Positions 36,307 to 44,890 of a stretch of DNA of 64,000 nucleotides are shown piece by piece. Positions within the stretch are counted from its first letter, which is position 1, and each line of letters begins with the position of its first letter. The stretch is from Sinorhizobium chiapasense (GTDB lineage Bacteria; Pseudomonadota; Alphaproteobacteria; Rhizobiales; Rhizobiaceae), in contig NZ_CP133152.1 of NCBI RefSeq assembly GCF_036488675.1, forward strand, positions 496,001-560,000. The letters run 5' to 3'. Below the pieces are notes generated by a model. The model was not told the origin of the DNA. It searched no databases and was given only the letters and a program-made list of their open reading frames with translations. Both the position numbers and the translations under genes were made by a program.

Positions 36307-36338
36307 CGGTAGTGCGTTTTCGGAAAGGCCTCCTTTCC
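36307..36338 (-). promoter_or_regulatory. IclR-type operator shared with the second cupin/EutA unit
   Basis: Read on the minus strand the element starts with the palindrome GGAAAGG-AGG-CCTTTCC and continues GAAAACGCACTACCG. A near copy lies at 59251-59282 upstream of the other double-cupin gene (last 20 bases differ at one position). The GGAAA/TTTCC arms match IclR-family operators, and an IclR gene lies directly upstream (36400-37149). Confidence 0.75.
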
Positions 36339-36399
36339 GATCCGATCGAAAGTCGGCAGGCGCTCGGCGAGCCAGCGCGGGCGCGAAGAGCTTCGTTTC

Positions 36400-37149
36400 T
36401 CAGCTGCGGGCGACGGTCTTGGAAATGATGCCGGCACAGAACACGACGCGCTCGGCGACATCCTCGATCATTTTCGAGTTGGTGCGGGAATCCCTAAGCG
36501 TCAGGCTGAGGCTACCGAGAATTTCCGAACGGCTGTCGAACACGGGGGCCGCTACGCCGGTCACGCCGGGGGTCACGTCTCCTGTCGTGCTCACCCAGCC
36601 CCGCTGTCGGTGCTCCCTCAGCGTAGTTTTAACTTCCTTCAGCGTCGCGCCGAGGCCGGCACCGGCGAATTGTTCGGGTACCAAGCCATAGAACTTGCGC
36701 AGCTGGTGGTCGGGCAGGTAGGCGAGGATTCCGAGCGATGCGGCGCCGTGAAGAAGAGACCGCCTGCGCCCGCGCTCATAGTTGCTGTGGATCGTATCCG
36801 TGCCGCTCTCCTGGTGGACGCAAAGAACGTCGAAGCGATATCGGCGGCAGAGGAGGGCGATGCCGCGGAACTGGCTGGCGAGCTCTTCCATCACCGGCCG
36901 CGCCGCCCGGATCAGCACGTCGCCCGTCCGGATCTTGTAGTCCAGTTCGACGATCCGCGGGCCGAGCATGTAGCCGACCGAGGGCAGCGAGGTGAGAAGG
37001 CCCGCGTCCGTCAGTGTTTTCAGGTAGCGATAGAGCGTCGAACGGGTGTAGCCGAGTCGTTCATGCATCTCGTCGAACGTGACGGCAACGGCGTCCTCGC
37101 CGCTGTCGAAAAGATCGAGGATGCCGAGCATCTTCTCGTGGCTGTTCAC
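36400..37149 (-). CDS. IclR family transcriptional regulator
   Basis: A 249-residue regulator: winged helix (about 10-70, with RSTLYRYLKTLTDAGLL as recognition region) and an IclR effector domain ending in LGSLSLTLRD-type sequence. It lies 208 bases upstream of the double-cupin gene in the same direction, with the palindrome 36307-36338 between them, so it is the obvious candidate regulator of both cupin/EutA units. IclR proteins in aromatic catabolism usually sense the substrate or a ring-cleavage product. Confidence 0.9.
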   Translation of the reverse strand: MNSHEKMLGILDLFDSGEDAVAVTFDEMHERLGYTRSTLYRYLKTLTDAGLLTSLPSVGYMLGPRIVELDYKIRTGDVLIRAARPVMEELASQFRGIALLCRRYRFDVLCVHQESGTDTIHSNYERGRRRSLLHGAASLGILAYLPDHQLRKFYGLVPEQFAGAGLGATLKEVKTTLREHRQRGWVSTTGDVTPGVTGVAAPVFDSRSEILGSLSLTLRDSRTNSKMIEDVAERVVFCAGIISKTVARS

Positions 37150-37361
37150 GCGACGGTCTCCCGTAGCTCAGCCGGGCGGAACGCGGAAAAGAGGGGAGAT
37201 CGCGAAGACAGGCCGATTGAAGGCGACATCGATACTTGCACTCGAAGCTTCTAGGGCGCGGTGCCCCGTTCTGCGCGACTGACCGGAGGTTGCCGGTCCG
37301 TCAATGTGGGATTCGCGCATATCTTGTGCCAGCCCATCGCTTCCATCAAGCAACAATTTCA

Positions 37362-37381
37362 GAGGCCGGTCGCCCGGCCTC
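37362..37381 (-). terminator. Hairpin terminator after the class II aldolase gene
   Basis: GAGGCCGG (37362-37369) and CCGGCCTC (37374-37381) form a perfect 8-bp GC-rich stem with a TCGC loop, 27 bases past the aldolase stop on the minus strand, followed there by TGAAATTGTTG. It separates the aldolase transcript from the IclR gene. Confidence 0.55.
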
Positions 37382-37407
37382 GTCGATGTTCGTCAGCGGC
37401 GGTTGCT

Positions 37408-38190
37408 TCAGGCGGCCGCGTTCCAGGCTTCAGGAAAGATACCGTCCCGGATGGCGCCGCGCGCATAATAGTTCCAGAGCTTGCGGATGTGATGCCCGCG
37501 CCTGAAGCCGTGCGAGAACGACTCGATTTCGGCTTCCGTCAGCGGCTTCACCTTGCCGATTGCGGCGGCACGATAGGCGGCCTCGGCGTTTTCGACGAGA
37601 TGCACCGAATCGATGAAGACGCCGCGCACCGTTTCGGCGGTGACGATCTGTCCGTGTGCGCGGATTTGCATCGCGTGGTGCGGTCCAAGCGTCGCGACGA
37701 CATCCCTTCCCCTCTCGGCGTCGTCCACGTGCGCCGGGTCGGCATGAACCGGGATGCCGCTCTTCCAGCGTATCGCGTGGTTCTTGAAGGGCAGCAGCGG
37801 CACGTCCTCGACAAGTGTGAAGACGTTGGTCACGTCGTGATGGAAGTGAGCGATCGAGTTGACATCCGTCCTTGCTCGGCAAATCTCACAATGAAGGAAA
37901 ACTTCGGAAGGAGGCTTGACGCCTGACGGGCCGGACACGACCTTACCGTCGAGGTCGCAGACCAGGAGATCGTCGGGAGAGACCTCCGCGCGACTCTTCT
38001 CCTGCGGCTGGATCAGAAAGGTCACGCCCCCGGGCGACCGGGCGCTGACATGGCCACTATACTCCAGTATTTTCAGGCTGTTGAGCAGCCGCGTGCTCAT
38101 CGCCACATCGAGGCGCGAGGACGCCTCCGATGGCACGTCCGTTGCCTCCACAGCCGACGCGCCGTCGCCGCTTTTTCCATGAACCTGCAT
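37408..38190 (-). CDS. Class II aldolase/adducin family protein, aromatic-acid decarboxylase-like
   Basis: A 260-residue protein with the class II aldolase zinc site: Glu96, His115 and His117 (IAHFHHD), His179 (IRAHGQIV). An extra N-terminal 25 residues precede the fold. Strong GGAGGAACGC before the ATG at 38190. It is encoded downstream of the small Rieske ferredoxin gene (86-base gap), so it is part of the oxygenase gene group; related proteins occur in phthalate and hydroxybenzoate pathways as decarboxylases. Only 230-residue aldolase at 29731-30423 is a paralog, clearly diverged. Confidence 0.85.
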   Translation of the reverse strand: MQVHGKSGDGASAVEATDVPSEASSRLDVAMSTRLLNSLKILEYSGHVSARSPGGVTFLIQPQEKSRAEVSPDDLLVCDLDGKVVSGPSGVKPPSEVFLHCEICRARTDVNSIAHFHHDVTNVFTLVEDVPLLPFKNHAIRWKSGIPVHADPAHVDDAERGRDVVATLGPHHAMQIRAHGQIVTAETVRGVFIDSVHLVENAEAAYRAAAIGKVKPLTEAEIESFSHGFRRGHHIRKLWNYYARGAIRDGIFPEAWNAAA

Positions 38191-38276
38191 GCGTTCCTCC
38201 GTGAGATTGAATAAATCCCACATTATACGACTTTATCGTTTCCGCAAGCGCGCCGCCGCGCTTGAGACGCGAGCTG

Positions 38277-38594
38277 TCAAACCTCGATCGTCACGTGCTC
38301 GTCCTCGATCACCACCTTGTAGGTCTTGATCGGGATCATGCAGGGCGGCGTGACCACTTCGCCCGTGCGCACGTCGAACGCGCCGTTGTGGAAGTCGCAC
38401 TCGATGGTGTGGCCGTCGAGATAGCCCTCGGAAAGCGACCCCGGGCCGTGCGTGCACAGGTCGTCGGTGACGTAGAACACGCCGTTGACGTTGAAGACGG
38501 CGAGGGTGAGGTCGCCTTCCTCAACCCGTATCGCGCTGTCCCAGTCGACGTCGCTCGTGGAACACAGCCTAATTCTGGTGCTTGCGTCGGCCAT
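38277..38594 (-). CDS. Rieske [2Fe-2S] ferredoxin
   Basis: A 105-residue ferredoxin of the kind that feeds ring-hydroxylating dioxygenases. The cluster ligands are Cys47 and His49 (CTHGPGSL) and Cys66 and His69 (CDFHNGAFD). GGAGGAGCCAGGA precedes the ATG at 38594. It is divergent from the oxygenase gene at 38824, with a palindromic operator in the shared upstream region. Electrons would come from the reductase at 41631-42635. Confidence 0.92.
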   Translation of the reverse strand: MADASTRIRLCSTSDVDWDSAIRVEEGDLTLAVFNVNGVFYVTDDLCTHGPGSLSEGYLDGHTIECDFHNGAFDVRTGEVVTPPCMIPIKTYKVVIEDEHVTIEV

Positions 38595-38674
38595 TCCTGG
38601 CTCCTCCTTCGGTGCGTTGCAGGCCCGCTTGACGGGGCGGTGATCAGATTGTACGTTGCTTAAAAAGAAACAGC

Positions 38675-38691
38675 GTTCCGCATAAAGGAAC
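38675..38691. promoter_or_regulatory. Palindromic operator GTTCC-N7-GGAAC between the divergent Rieske genes
   Basis: GTTCCGCATAAAGGAAC lies 81 bases from the ferredoxin start and 133 bases from the oxygenase start. The same arms and spacing occur at 52473-52489. The layout fits an IclR-type site; the IclR encoded at 40789-41628 is the nearest candidate. Confidence 0.65.
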
Positions 38692-38823
38692 ACAGAAAAG
38701 ATACCTGATCGGTCGAGAACGTCAACCCGGAATTCGGAAAAGCCGCGAGGCGGTCGAAAAAAGGGACGTGGCGATGCAAATCCGCGCACCGCGCAAGCGG
38801 TCCGCAACCTGGAGGAAGTGAGA

Positions 38824-40110
38824 ATGCTCAGGAAGGAACAGAACGATCTTCTAACGCAGACGGGCCCGGGCACACCGATGGGCGACATGTTTCGCTGTTA
38901 TTGGATCCCGGCGCTGCTCGCGGAGGAACTGCCGGACAACGATTGCGCGCCGGTCCGGGTGAAGCTCCTGGGCGAGCGACTGCTCGCCTTCCGCGACAGT
39001 GAAGGGCGCTACGGCCTGATCGACGAATTCTGCGCCCATCGCGGCGTTTCGCTGTGGTTCGGTCGCAACGAGCAAGGCGGACTGCGCTGCCCCTATCACG
39101 GCTGGAAATACGACCACACCGGCCAGTGCGTTGAAGTACCGTCGGAGCCGAAGGAAAGCGGCTACTGCGGCAAGATCAAGCTGAAGTCCTATCCGCTGAT
39201 CAAGATCGGCGACATCCTCTGGACCTATATGGGTCCGGCGGAAAAGCAGCCGCCGCATCCCGAATGGGAATTCGCGCTCGTTCCCTCGGAACAGACATTC
39301 ACGTCGAAGCGCTGGCAGGAGTGCAACTGGCTGCAGGCCATGGAAGGTGGCATCGATTCCAGCCACGTGTCCTGGCTCCACAGCGGCAATCTCAACAGCG
39401 ACCCGCTCTTCAAGGGCGCCCGCGGCAACAAGTACAACATGTCCGATGCAAGGCCGTTCTTCGAGGTGACGGACAACGAGGGTGGCCTTTTCATTGGCGC
39501 ACGACGCAACGCCGAGGAAGGCCACTACTATTGGCGCGTCACGCCCTGGGTGATGCCGTCCTTCACGATGGTCCCTCCTCGTGGCGACCATCCGGTTCAC
39601 GGCCACTTCTGGATCCCGATCGACGACGAGAATTGCTGGGCCTGGAGTTTCGACTATCACCCCGTTCGTGCGCTGACGAAAGAGGAGCGCCAGGCGATGA
39701 TCGACGGCAAGGGCATCCATGTCGCCTATGTGCCGGGAACCTACCGGCCGCTCGCCAACAAGGATAATGACTACCTCATGGACCGCGAGGCCCAGCGCAA
39801 GGGCATCACCTATTCTGGTGTCGAAGGCATCGCCATGCAGGATGCCTCGCTGCAGGAAAGCATGGGTCCGATCGTCGACCGCAGCAAGGAAAACCTGGTG
39901 TCGACCGACAACGGCATCATAATGGCCCGCCACCGCCTGATGAGGGCCGCTCGCGCTCTGCGCGACAAGGGCGTCGTTCCTCCTGGTGTCGATCCGGCGC
40001 ATCACCGCGTCCGCTCGGCCGCGATCGTGTTGCCCGTGGACAAGTCCTATGTCGACGTCGCCGAGGAGGCGTTGACCGTGATCGAAGGCAAGGCGCAAAC
40101 GAGCGTCTGA
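38824..40110 (+). CDS. Aromatic ring-hydroxylating dioxygenase, phthalate 4,5-dioxygenase-like oxygenase subunit
   Basis: A 428-residue alpha-only Rieske oxygenase of the phthalate dioxygenase group. The Rieske cluster ligands are Cys70, His72, Cys89 and His92 (CPYHGW); the mononuclear iron is bound by the DSSHVSWLH motif (Asp178, His181, His186). GGAGG lies 8 bases before the ATG at 38824. It probably inserts O2 into, or demethylates, an aromatic acid. The pairing of a phthalate-dioxygenase-type subunit with a separate Rieske ferredoxin (38277-38594) as well as a plant-type Fe-S reductase is not the classical two-component arrangement. Confidence 0.9.
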   Translation: MLRKEQNDLLTQTGPGTPMGDMFRCYWIPALLAEELPDNDCAPVRVKLLGERLLAFRDSEGRYGLIDEFCAHRGVSLWFGRNEQGGLRCPYHGWKYDHTGQCVEVPSEPKESGYCGKIKLKSYPLIKIGDILWTYMGPAEKQPPHPEWEFALVPSEQTFTSKRWQECNWLQAMEGGIDSSHVSWLHSGNLNSDPLFKGARGNKYNMSDARPFFEVTDNEGGLFIGARRNAEEGHYYWRVTPWVMPSFTMVPPRGDHPVHGHFWIPIDDENCWAWSFDYHPVRALTKEERQAMIDGKGIHVAYVPGTYRPLANKDNDYLMDREAQRKGITYSGVEGIAMQDASLQESMGPIVDRSKENLVSTDNGIIMARHRLMRAARALRDKGVVPPGVDPAHHRVRSAAIVLPVDKSYVDVAEEALTVIEGKAQTSV

Positions 40111-40183
40111 CGCTGCAGTCACCACGGTGGCCCCGGCGCTGTGCGTCGGGGACTTGGCAGCCGCTTTAACGAGGAGAAAAGCC

Positions 40184-40705
40184 ATGCAACTCGGATTGAG
40201 CGAAAGTGCGCGCTTCGCCAGCGCGGAGGAAGCACGTTTCCGTATCGCATACCCGAACTCCAGCCCGCGCAAGTCGCGTGTCATCGCCCTGGACGAGCCG
40301 GGTCTGGCGCTGCTGCGCACTCTAGCCGACATGCCCTGGAGCGGCGCGCATTTCCTGCGCTACGTGAGCGCGAAGGGTGCCACCGATTCGCTGCATATGC
40401 TGCCGGTCGACGCGGTCTTGGAGGACCTCGAGGGGAAGACGGTCAGCCTCGCCGACGAGATCGCCGACGCCGACATCATCGTCATGATCACGACAGCCGG
40501 CACTGCAGCGGACGCCGCGGAAGTGATCGGTAATGCCTGCTTCGTCCGCAACAAGCTGACGACTGGCCTGGTGCGCAACGCCGAAGGAGCCTCTCCGGAA
40601 GATCTTGCACGGACGCTGACAACCATGCGTCCGTTCGCGGCGATGCTGGTGATCTCCAATGGCGACGAATATGTCGGCGAAATGCTGAGCGCGCTCAGGG
40701 TTTGA
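40184..40705 (+). CDS. Uncharacterised 173-residue protein of the oxygenase operon
   Basis: Not recognised. The ATG at 40184 follows GAGGAG. The C-terminal two thirds alternate strands and helices: ADADIIVMITTAGTAADA, then KLTTGLVRN, then MRPFAAMLVISNGDEYVGEM. This order faintly recalls a nucleotide-binding Rossmann-like or FtsZ-like core, but the tubulin signature GGGTGTG is missing. Placed between the Rieske oxygenase (73 bases upstream) and an IclR gene, it is probably co-transcribed with the oxygenase and may assist it or act on its product. Confidence 0.7.
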   Translation: MQLGLSESARFASAEEARFRIAYPNSSPRKSRVIALDEPGLALLRTLADMPWSGAHFLRYVSAKGATDSLHMLPVDAVLEDLEGKTVSLADEIADADIIVMITTAGTAADAAEVIGNACFVRNKLTTGLVRNAEGASPEDLARTLTTMRPFAAMLVISNGDEYVGEMLSALRV

Positions 40706-40788
40706 GGCAAACAGGGTGGTGATGTGAGACCATGACAACTGTGTTATGGACGAGCCGTAACTCTCGCGATGAAACGGACAATCACGCC

Positions 40789-41628
40789 ATGAACGCACCC
40801 ACCAAACCACCCGCGCGCGGAGGAAAAGGCCCCGCCGGCAAGCGCAACCGCCTCTCTTCGGTCACGACGGCGATCCGTCTCCTGAAGGCTTTCTCCGAGG
40901 ACGAGGCCGAGATCGGCGTCAGTGCGCTGGCGCAAAGGCTGAAGGTCGCAAAGAGCACGGTCCATCGTCTGGCGGTGACGCTCGTGACCGAGGGTTTGCT
41001 GGAGCAGAACCCGCAAACGGAGCGCTATCGCCTCGGGGTCGGCCTCTTCGCTCTCGGTACGCTTGTGCGCCGGCGCATGGATCTTTCCAACGAGGCGAGA
41101 CCCTATCTGTTCGACCTTCGCAAGCTGACGGGCGAAACGATCATTCTGGGTGTCCCTTCCGATGGAGAGGTGATGCACGTCTACGATCTGGAAAGTCCGC
41201 AGGCTCTGGCGATGAAATCCGACCTCGGCGCGCGCAAGCCCGCCCATTGCAGCGCCGTCGGGCGCGCAATTTTCGCCTTTGCCCCGGAACAGGCGATCGA
41301 GCGGTTGCTGGCCGGTCCGCTGCAGCGGCGAACGGCGAAGACCATCACCGATCCGGTGCGTCTGAGAGAAATGCTCGCCGAGACCCGGCAGCGGGGCTTT
41401 GCCATCGAAGACGAGGAAAGCGAACCCGGAATCCGGGGCATCGCCGCCCCGGTACGCGATTCGACCGGTGCCGTCGTTGGAGCCGTCGGCATCGCAGGCC
41501 CACTACAGCGGCTGTCGCTGGAGGCGCTTGAAGGCTTTTCGCCTGCGCTTCTCGATGCGGTCGCAGCCATTTCATCCCGCCTCGGTTACACGGCGGCCTT
41601 TCGAGAGAGATACGACTTAGGGAGTTGA
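40789..41628 (+). CDS. IclR family transcriptional regulator
   Basis: A 279-residue regulator: basic N-terminal tail, winged helix (about 20-85, with KSTVHRLAVTLVTEGLLEQN) and an effector domain containing CSAVGRAIFAF and the GIRGIAAPVRD segment. An ATG at 40732 would add 19 residues. It overlaps nothing upstream and ends two bases before the reductase start, so it is embedded in the oxygenase operon. Likely to bind the GTTCC-N7-GGAAC sites at 38675 and 52473. Confidence 0.9.
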   Translation: MNAPTKPPARGGKGPAGKRNRLSSVTTAIRLLKAFSEDEAEIGVSALAQRLKVAKSTVHRLAVTLVTEGLLEQNPQTERYRLGVGLFALGTLVRRRMDLSNEARPYLFDLRKLTGETIILGVPSDGEVMHVYDLESPQALAMKSDLGARKPAHCSAVGRAIFAFAPEQAIERLLAGPLQRRTAKTITDPVRLREMLAETRQRGFAIEDEESEPGIRGIAAPVRDSTGAVVGAVGIAGPLQRLSLEALEGFSPALLDAVAAISSRLGYTAAFRERYDLGS

Positions 41629-41630
41629 AC

Positions 41631-42635
41631 ATGCCGGCAATTGCACTCAAGGGAAGCGACGTCCAATGGACTTGCGCAGATGACGACACGATCATGCGCT
41701 CGGCGTTGCGCGCGGGTCTCGGCTATCCCTATGAATGCAATGTCGGCTCCTGCGGCAACTGCCGTTTCGATCTCCTCGAGGGAGAGATCGAGGAATTGCG
41801 ACCCGATGCGCCCGGTCTCAGCGATCGTGATCGTGACCGCGGACGGCGCCTCGGCTGCCAGGCTCGGCCGCTGACGGATTGTGTCGTAAACCTCCGGCTG
41901 ATGCCGCAATATGAAAGCCGCTTCCCGCCGGCGCGGCGGGAGGCGGAACTGATCGAAGTGCGTGACATCACCCACGACATCCGCGAGTTTCGCTTCCTGC
42001 TGGAAAAGCCGGTTCGCTTTCTCGCCGGCCAATATGCCTTGCTGGGCCTTCCGGGGGTCACGGGCAGCCGCGCCTATTCCATGGCTAACGTCGAAAACGA
42101 GGCGGGCGAATGGCATTTCCAGATCCGCCGCGTGCCGAACGGGGCGGCGACGGGAAAACTGTTCGACGGCCTCTCGATCGGCGATCGCATCGGCGTCGAT
42201 GGTCCCTACGGCACGGCTTATCTCAGAGCCGAGTCGGACCGTGATATCATCTGTCTTGCCGGCGGTTCCGGCCTTTCGCCGATGATATCAGTCACCCGCG
42301 CCGCCGCGGCGACGCCGCTCTTGGCCCGACGCCGGATCGACTTCATCTACGGCGGGCGCACGGCACGCGATATCTGCGGCGAGGACATTTTGGCCGAGCT
42401 TCCCGGCTTCGGCTCCAACATCCACTACCATCCCGTCGTTTCGAACGCGGACGATGACGGCTGGGGCGGCCATCGCGGCTTCGTGCACGAGCTGGCGGGA
42501 AAGCTCTTTTCCGATCGCCTTCCGGAATGCGAGGTCTATTTTGCCGGTCCTCCGCTGATGGGGCAGGCGATCCAGAAGATGTTGATTGACCTCGGCGTCC
42601 CGCCGGCCCAGGTTCATTTCGACCAGTTCTACTGA
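41631..42635 (+). CDS. Oxygenase reductase: plant-type [2Fe-2S] ferredoxin plus FAD/NAD domains
   Basis: A 334-residue electron-transfer protein. The N-terminal ferredoxin domain binds its cluster through Cys36, Cys41, Cys44 (CNVGSCGNC) and Cys76. An FNR-like FAD domain follows (RAYSMAN) and an NAD domain with GGSGLSPM. The order ferredoxin-FAD-NAD matches BenC, XylZ and TmoF, not the phthalate-dioxygenase reductase, where the ferredoxin is C-terminal. GGGAG precedes the ATG at 41631. It should pass electrons from NADH to the Rieske ferredoxin and oxygenase encoded next to it. Confidence 0.9.
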   Translation: MPAIALKGSDVQWTCADDDTIMRSALRAGLGYPYECNVGSCGNCRFDLLEGEIEELRPDAPGLSDRDRDRGRRLGCQARPLTDCVVNLRLMPQYESRFPPARREAELIEVRDITHDIREFRFLLEKPVRFLAGQYALLGLPGVTGSRAYSMANVENEAGEWHFQIRRVPNGAATGKLFDGLSIGDRIGVDGPYGTAYLRAESDRDIICLAGGSGLSPMISVTRAAAATPLLARRRIDFIYGGRTARDICGEDILAELPGFGSNIHYHPVVSNADDDGWGGHRGFVHELAGKLFSDRLPECEVYFAGPPLMGQAIQKMLIDLGVPPAQVHFDQFY

Positions 42636-42673
42636 CCGGTGAAAGGCGCGCCTCAGAAATGCTTGGACATGCA

Positions 42674-43624
42674 ATGAAGCTCCGCCAGCTTGCCTACTTC
42701 GTCAAAGTCGTCGAAGTGGGCAACATTACGCGGGCGGCCGAGCAGCTCAACCTCGCCCAGACCGCGCTTGGCATCCAGATCCGCAATCTCGAGGACGCCC
42801 TGCAGATCCAGTTGCTCGACCGCCATTCGCGCGGCGTGAGTGCGACGCCCGCAGGCATGCTGCTATACGAGCGCTCGATCGAAATTCTGCAACGGCTCGA
42901 GGAGACGCGCCGGGACCTGATCGCGCTCGGCGGCGAGCGGGTACGCATCCGGTTTGGCGCAACGCCGAGCATTCTCAAGCTGATCGGGACGGAGCTGCTC
43001 GTCGCCGCCAACGCGCAGCTGCCCGGAATCGCGCTCCATGTCGTGGAGGAGTTGAGCTTCGTGCTGGCCGACGCCCTCGAACGCGGCGAACTCGACTATG
43101 TGCTTGCCTACGACATAGAGGAAAACCCGGGTATCCGGCGTGTCGCGCTGATGGAGGAGGACCTCCTCCATGTGTCGGCGGCGAACGGCGGGGAGCAGGG
43201 CGGTGATATTTCCTTCCGGCAGGCGGTCGCCGGCGATCTTGCCCTGGTTTCGAACCGTGACATCATCTGGCGGCGGGTGCACGAGACAGCCTCGCGCCTC
43301 TCCGTCGACGTCAAGATCACCTACCAGGTTCAATCGAACGAGGCGATCAAGGCGCTGGTGCTGCACGGCGTTGCGCAAAGCATCATGCCCTACGGGATCG
43401 TCGCGGAGGAGATCAGGACGGGCCAGATCATCGGGCGGCGCGTGGACCGGCCCGGCGTCAAGCGGACGCTGTTTCTCGCTCATCCGGCCCATAGAGGGGT
43501 CGCGGACGAAAAGCCTTTCCTTGCGTTCATCGACAAGATGGTCGACCGGCTGATGGCCGAGGTTGGGCCTTACGCGCACCCGATCGATCGCCTGGTTCCC
43601 ATGGAGCAAGCGGATTCTCTTTGA
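42674..43624 (+). CDS. LysR family transcriptional regulator
   Basis: A 316-residue LTTR with the N-terminal winged helix MKLRQLAYFVKVVEVGNITR and a PBP2-type effector domain. An in-frame ATG at 42659 would add five residues. It is 38 bases downstream of the reductase and 182 bases upstream of the decarboxylase-like gene 43807-44802, which it may regulate, along with the oxygenase operon. NAC-like nitrogen control is not indicated. Confidence 0.9.
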   Translation: MKLRQLAYFVKVVEVGNITRAAEQLNLAQTALGIQIRNLEDALQIQLLDRHSRGVSATPAGMLLYERSIEILQRLEETRRDLIALGGERVRIRFGATPSILKLIGTELLVAANAQLPGIALHVVEELSFVLADALERGELDYVLAYDIEENPGIRRVALMEEDLLHVSAANGGEQGGDISFRQAVAGDLALVSNRDIIWRRVHETASRLSVDVKITYQVQSNEAIKALVLHGVAQSIMPYGIVAEEIRTGQIIGRRVDRPGVKRTLFLAHPAHRGVADEKPFLAFIDKMVDRLMAEVGPYAHPIDRLVPMEQADSL

Positions 43625-43806
43625 GCAAGCCAATAGGTTTTATCTTGGACATTTAGGACCCAGCATTCGATGATCGCAGCAGATTGGAGATGTAAAAGGG
43701 CGGGAAATGGCGGAGGAGCCGTCCAGGATTTGCGCTTGTAAGTCGCGGACTTGCGCTCGACCAACCCAAGCTTTCCTGACCCCCCGGTACTGCTAGGGAG
43801 ACTATT

Positions 43807-44802
43807 CTGACTTCGTCGCTTCGTTTGTCGTTCGGTTGTTGGAACTACGACCGGACACGCCCCCTCATGGACAGAACGGTCGCGCCTGACGGGATCGATC
43901 TCGTCTATCTCAATATGCCGGTGGAAGAGACTTTCTTTCGCATGCTGCGCCATCGGGAATTCGACATCGCCGAGATGTCGCTTTCCTCCTACGTCATGTC
44001 CTGCTTCGCCGAAACGCGCCCTTTTGTGGCGATTCCGGTCTTCCCGTCCCGTTATTTCAGGCATTCGTCGATCTACGTGAACGCCGCATCGGGCATTCGA
44101 GAGCCGAAGGATCTGATCGGCAAACGCGTCGGGACGCCCGAGTATCAGATGACCGCGCCGGTCTGGATACGCGGCATCCTTTCCGACGAGTATGGCGTGA
44201 AGGTCGACGACGTCACCTATTACGCCGGCGGCGAGGAGCAGCCGAACCGGCCGGAAAAACTGCCGCTCGACCTGCCGGGCCACATCCGTGTCAACCGCAT
44301 CGGCCCGACGCAGACGCTCTCGGCGATGCTGCGCGACGGGGAGATCGACGCGCTCTACACGGCCAGAAAACCCTCTTCCTACGAGGGGCCGACCGGTCGT
44401 GTCCGGCGTCTCTTCGAGAATTTCGTCGAGATTGAGCGCGCCTATTTCAAGCGGACAAGCATCTTTCCGATCATGCACACGATCGTCATCCGGCGGGAGG
44501 TCTACGAGGCGCACCGCTGGATCGCGCAATCGCTCTACAAGGCGTTTGCCGAGGCGCAGTCGCGCGTCTATCGCGACCTCGAAGAGACGGCGGCGCTGAA
44601 GGTCATGCTGCCCTGGCTGAACGCGCACGTCGAGGAAGCGCGTCGGCTCATGGGTGACGATTACTGGAGCTACGGCTTCAAAGAGAATCGGGCGACGCTC
44701 GAAACGTTTCTCCGCTACTCCTACGAGCAGGGGCTGTCGAAGCGGAAGCTTTGCGCGGAGGAAATTTTCGCGCCGGAGACGATGGAGAGTTTCGTCATCT
44801 AG
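43807..44802 (+). CDS. 4,5-dihydroxyphthalate decarboxylase-like protein (paralog 2 of 3)
   Basis: A 331-residue protein, the closest of the three to genuine 4,5-dihydroxyphthalate decarboxylase: LSFGCWNYDRTRPLMDRTV at the start, FDIAEMSLSSYVMSCF, IPVFPSRYFRHSSIYVN, GIREPKDLIGKRVG and FPIMHTIVIRR. No signal peptide. The start appears to be CTG at 43807: GGGAG stands 6 bases before it, and it gives the expected N terminus; TTG at 43825 lacks a ribosome-binding site. No ATG is in range. Follows the LysR gene and would act after the phthalate-dioxygenase-like oxygenase. Confidence 0.87.
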   Translation: MTSSLRLSFGCWNYDRTRPLMDRTVAPDGIDLVYLNMPVEETFFRMLRHREFDIAEMSLSSYVMSCFAETRPFVAIPVFPSRYFRHSSIYVNAASGIREPKDLIGKRVGTPEYQMTAPVWIRGILSDEYGVKVDDVTYYAGGEEQPNRPEKLPLDLPGHIRVNRIGPTQTLSAMLRDGEIDALYTARKPSSYEGPTGRVRRLFENFVEIERAYFKRTSIFPIMHTIVIRREVYEAHRWIAQSLYKAFAEAQSRVYRDLEETAALKVMLPWLNAHVEEARRLMGDDYWSYGFKENRATLETFLRYSYEQGLSKRKLCAEEIFAPETMESFVI

Positions 44803-44890
44803 AACCGGGACGATGTCCGTTTGGTGAAGCGGGCCGAACAGAGCTTTGTTGAACCCGCGTAAGGTGTTAGCGGGGCTTGGAGGAAACTTA

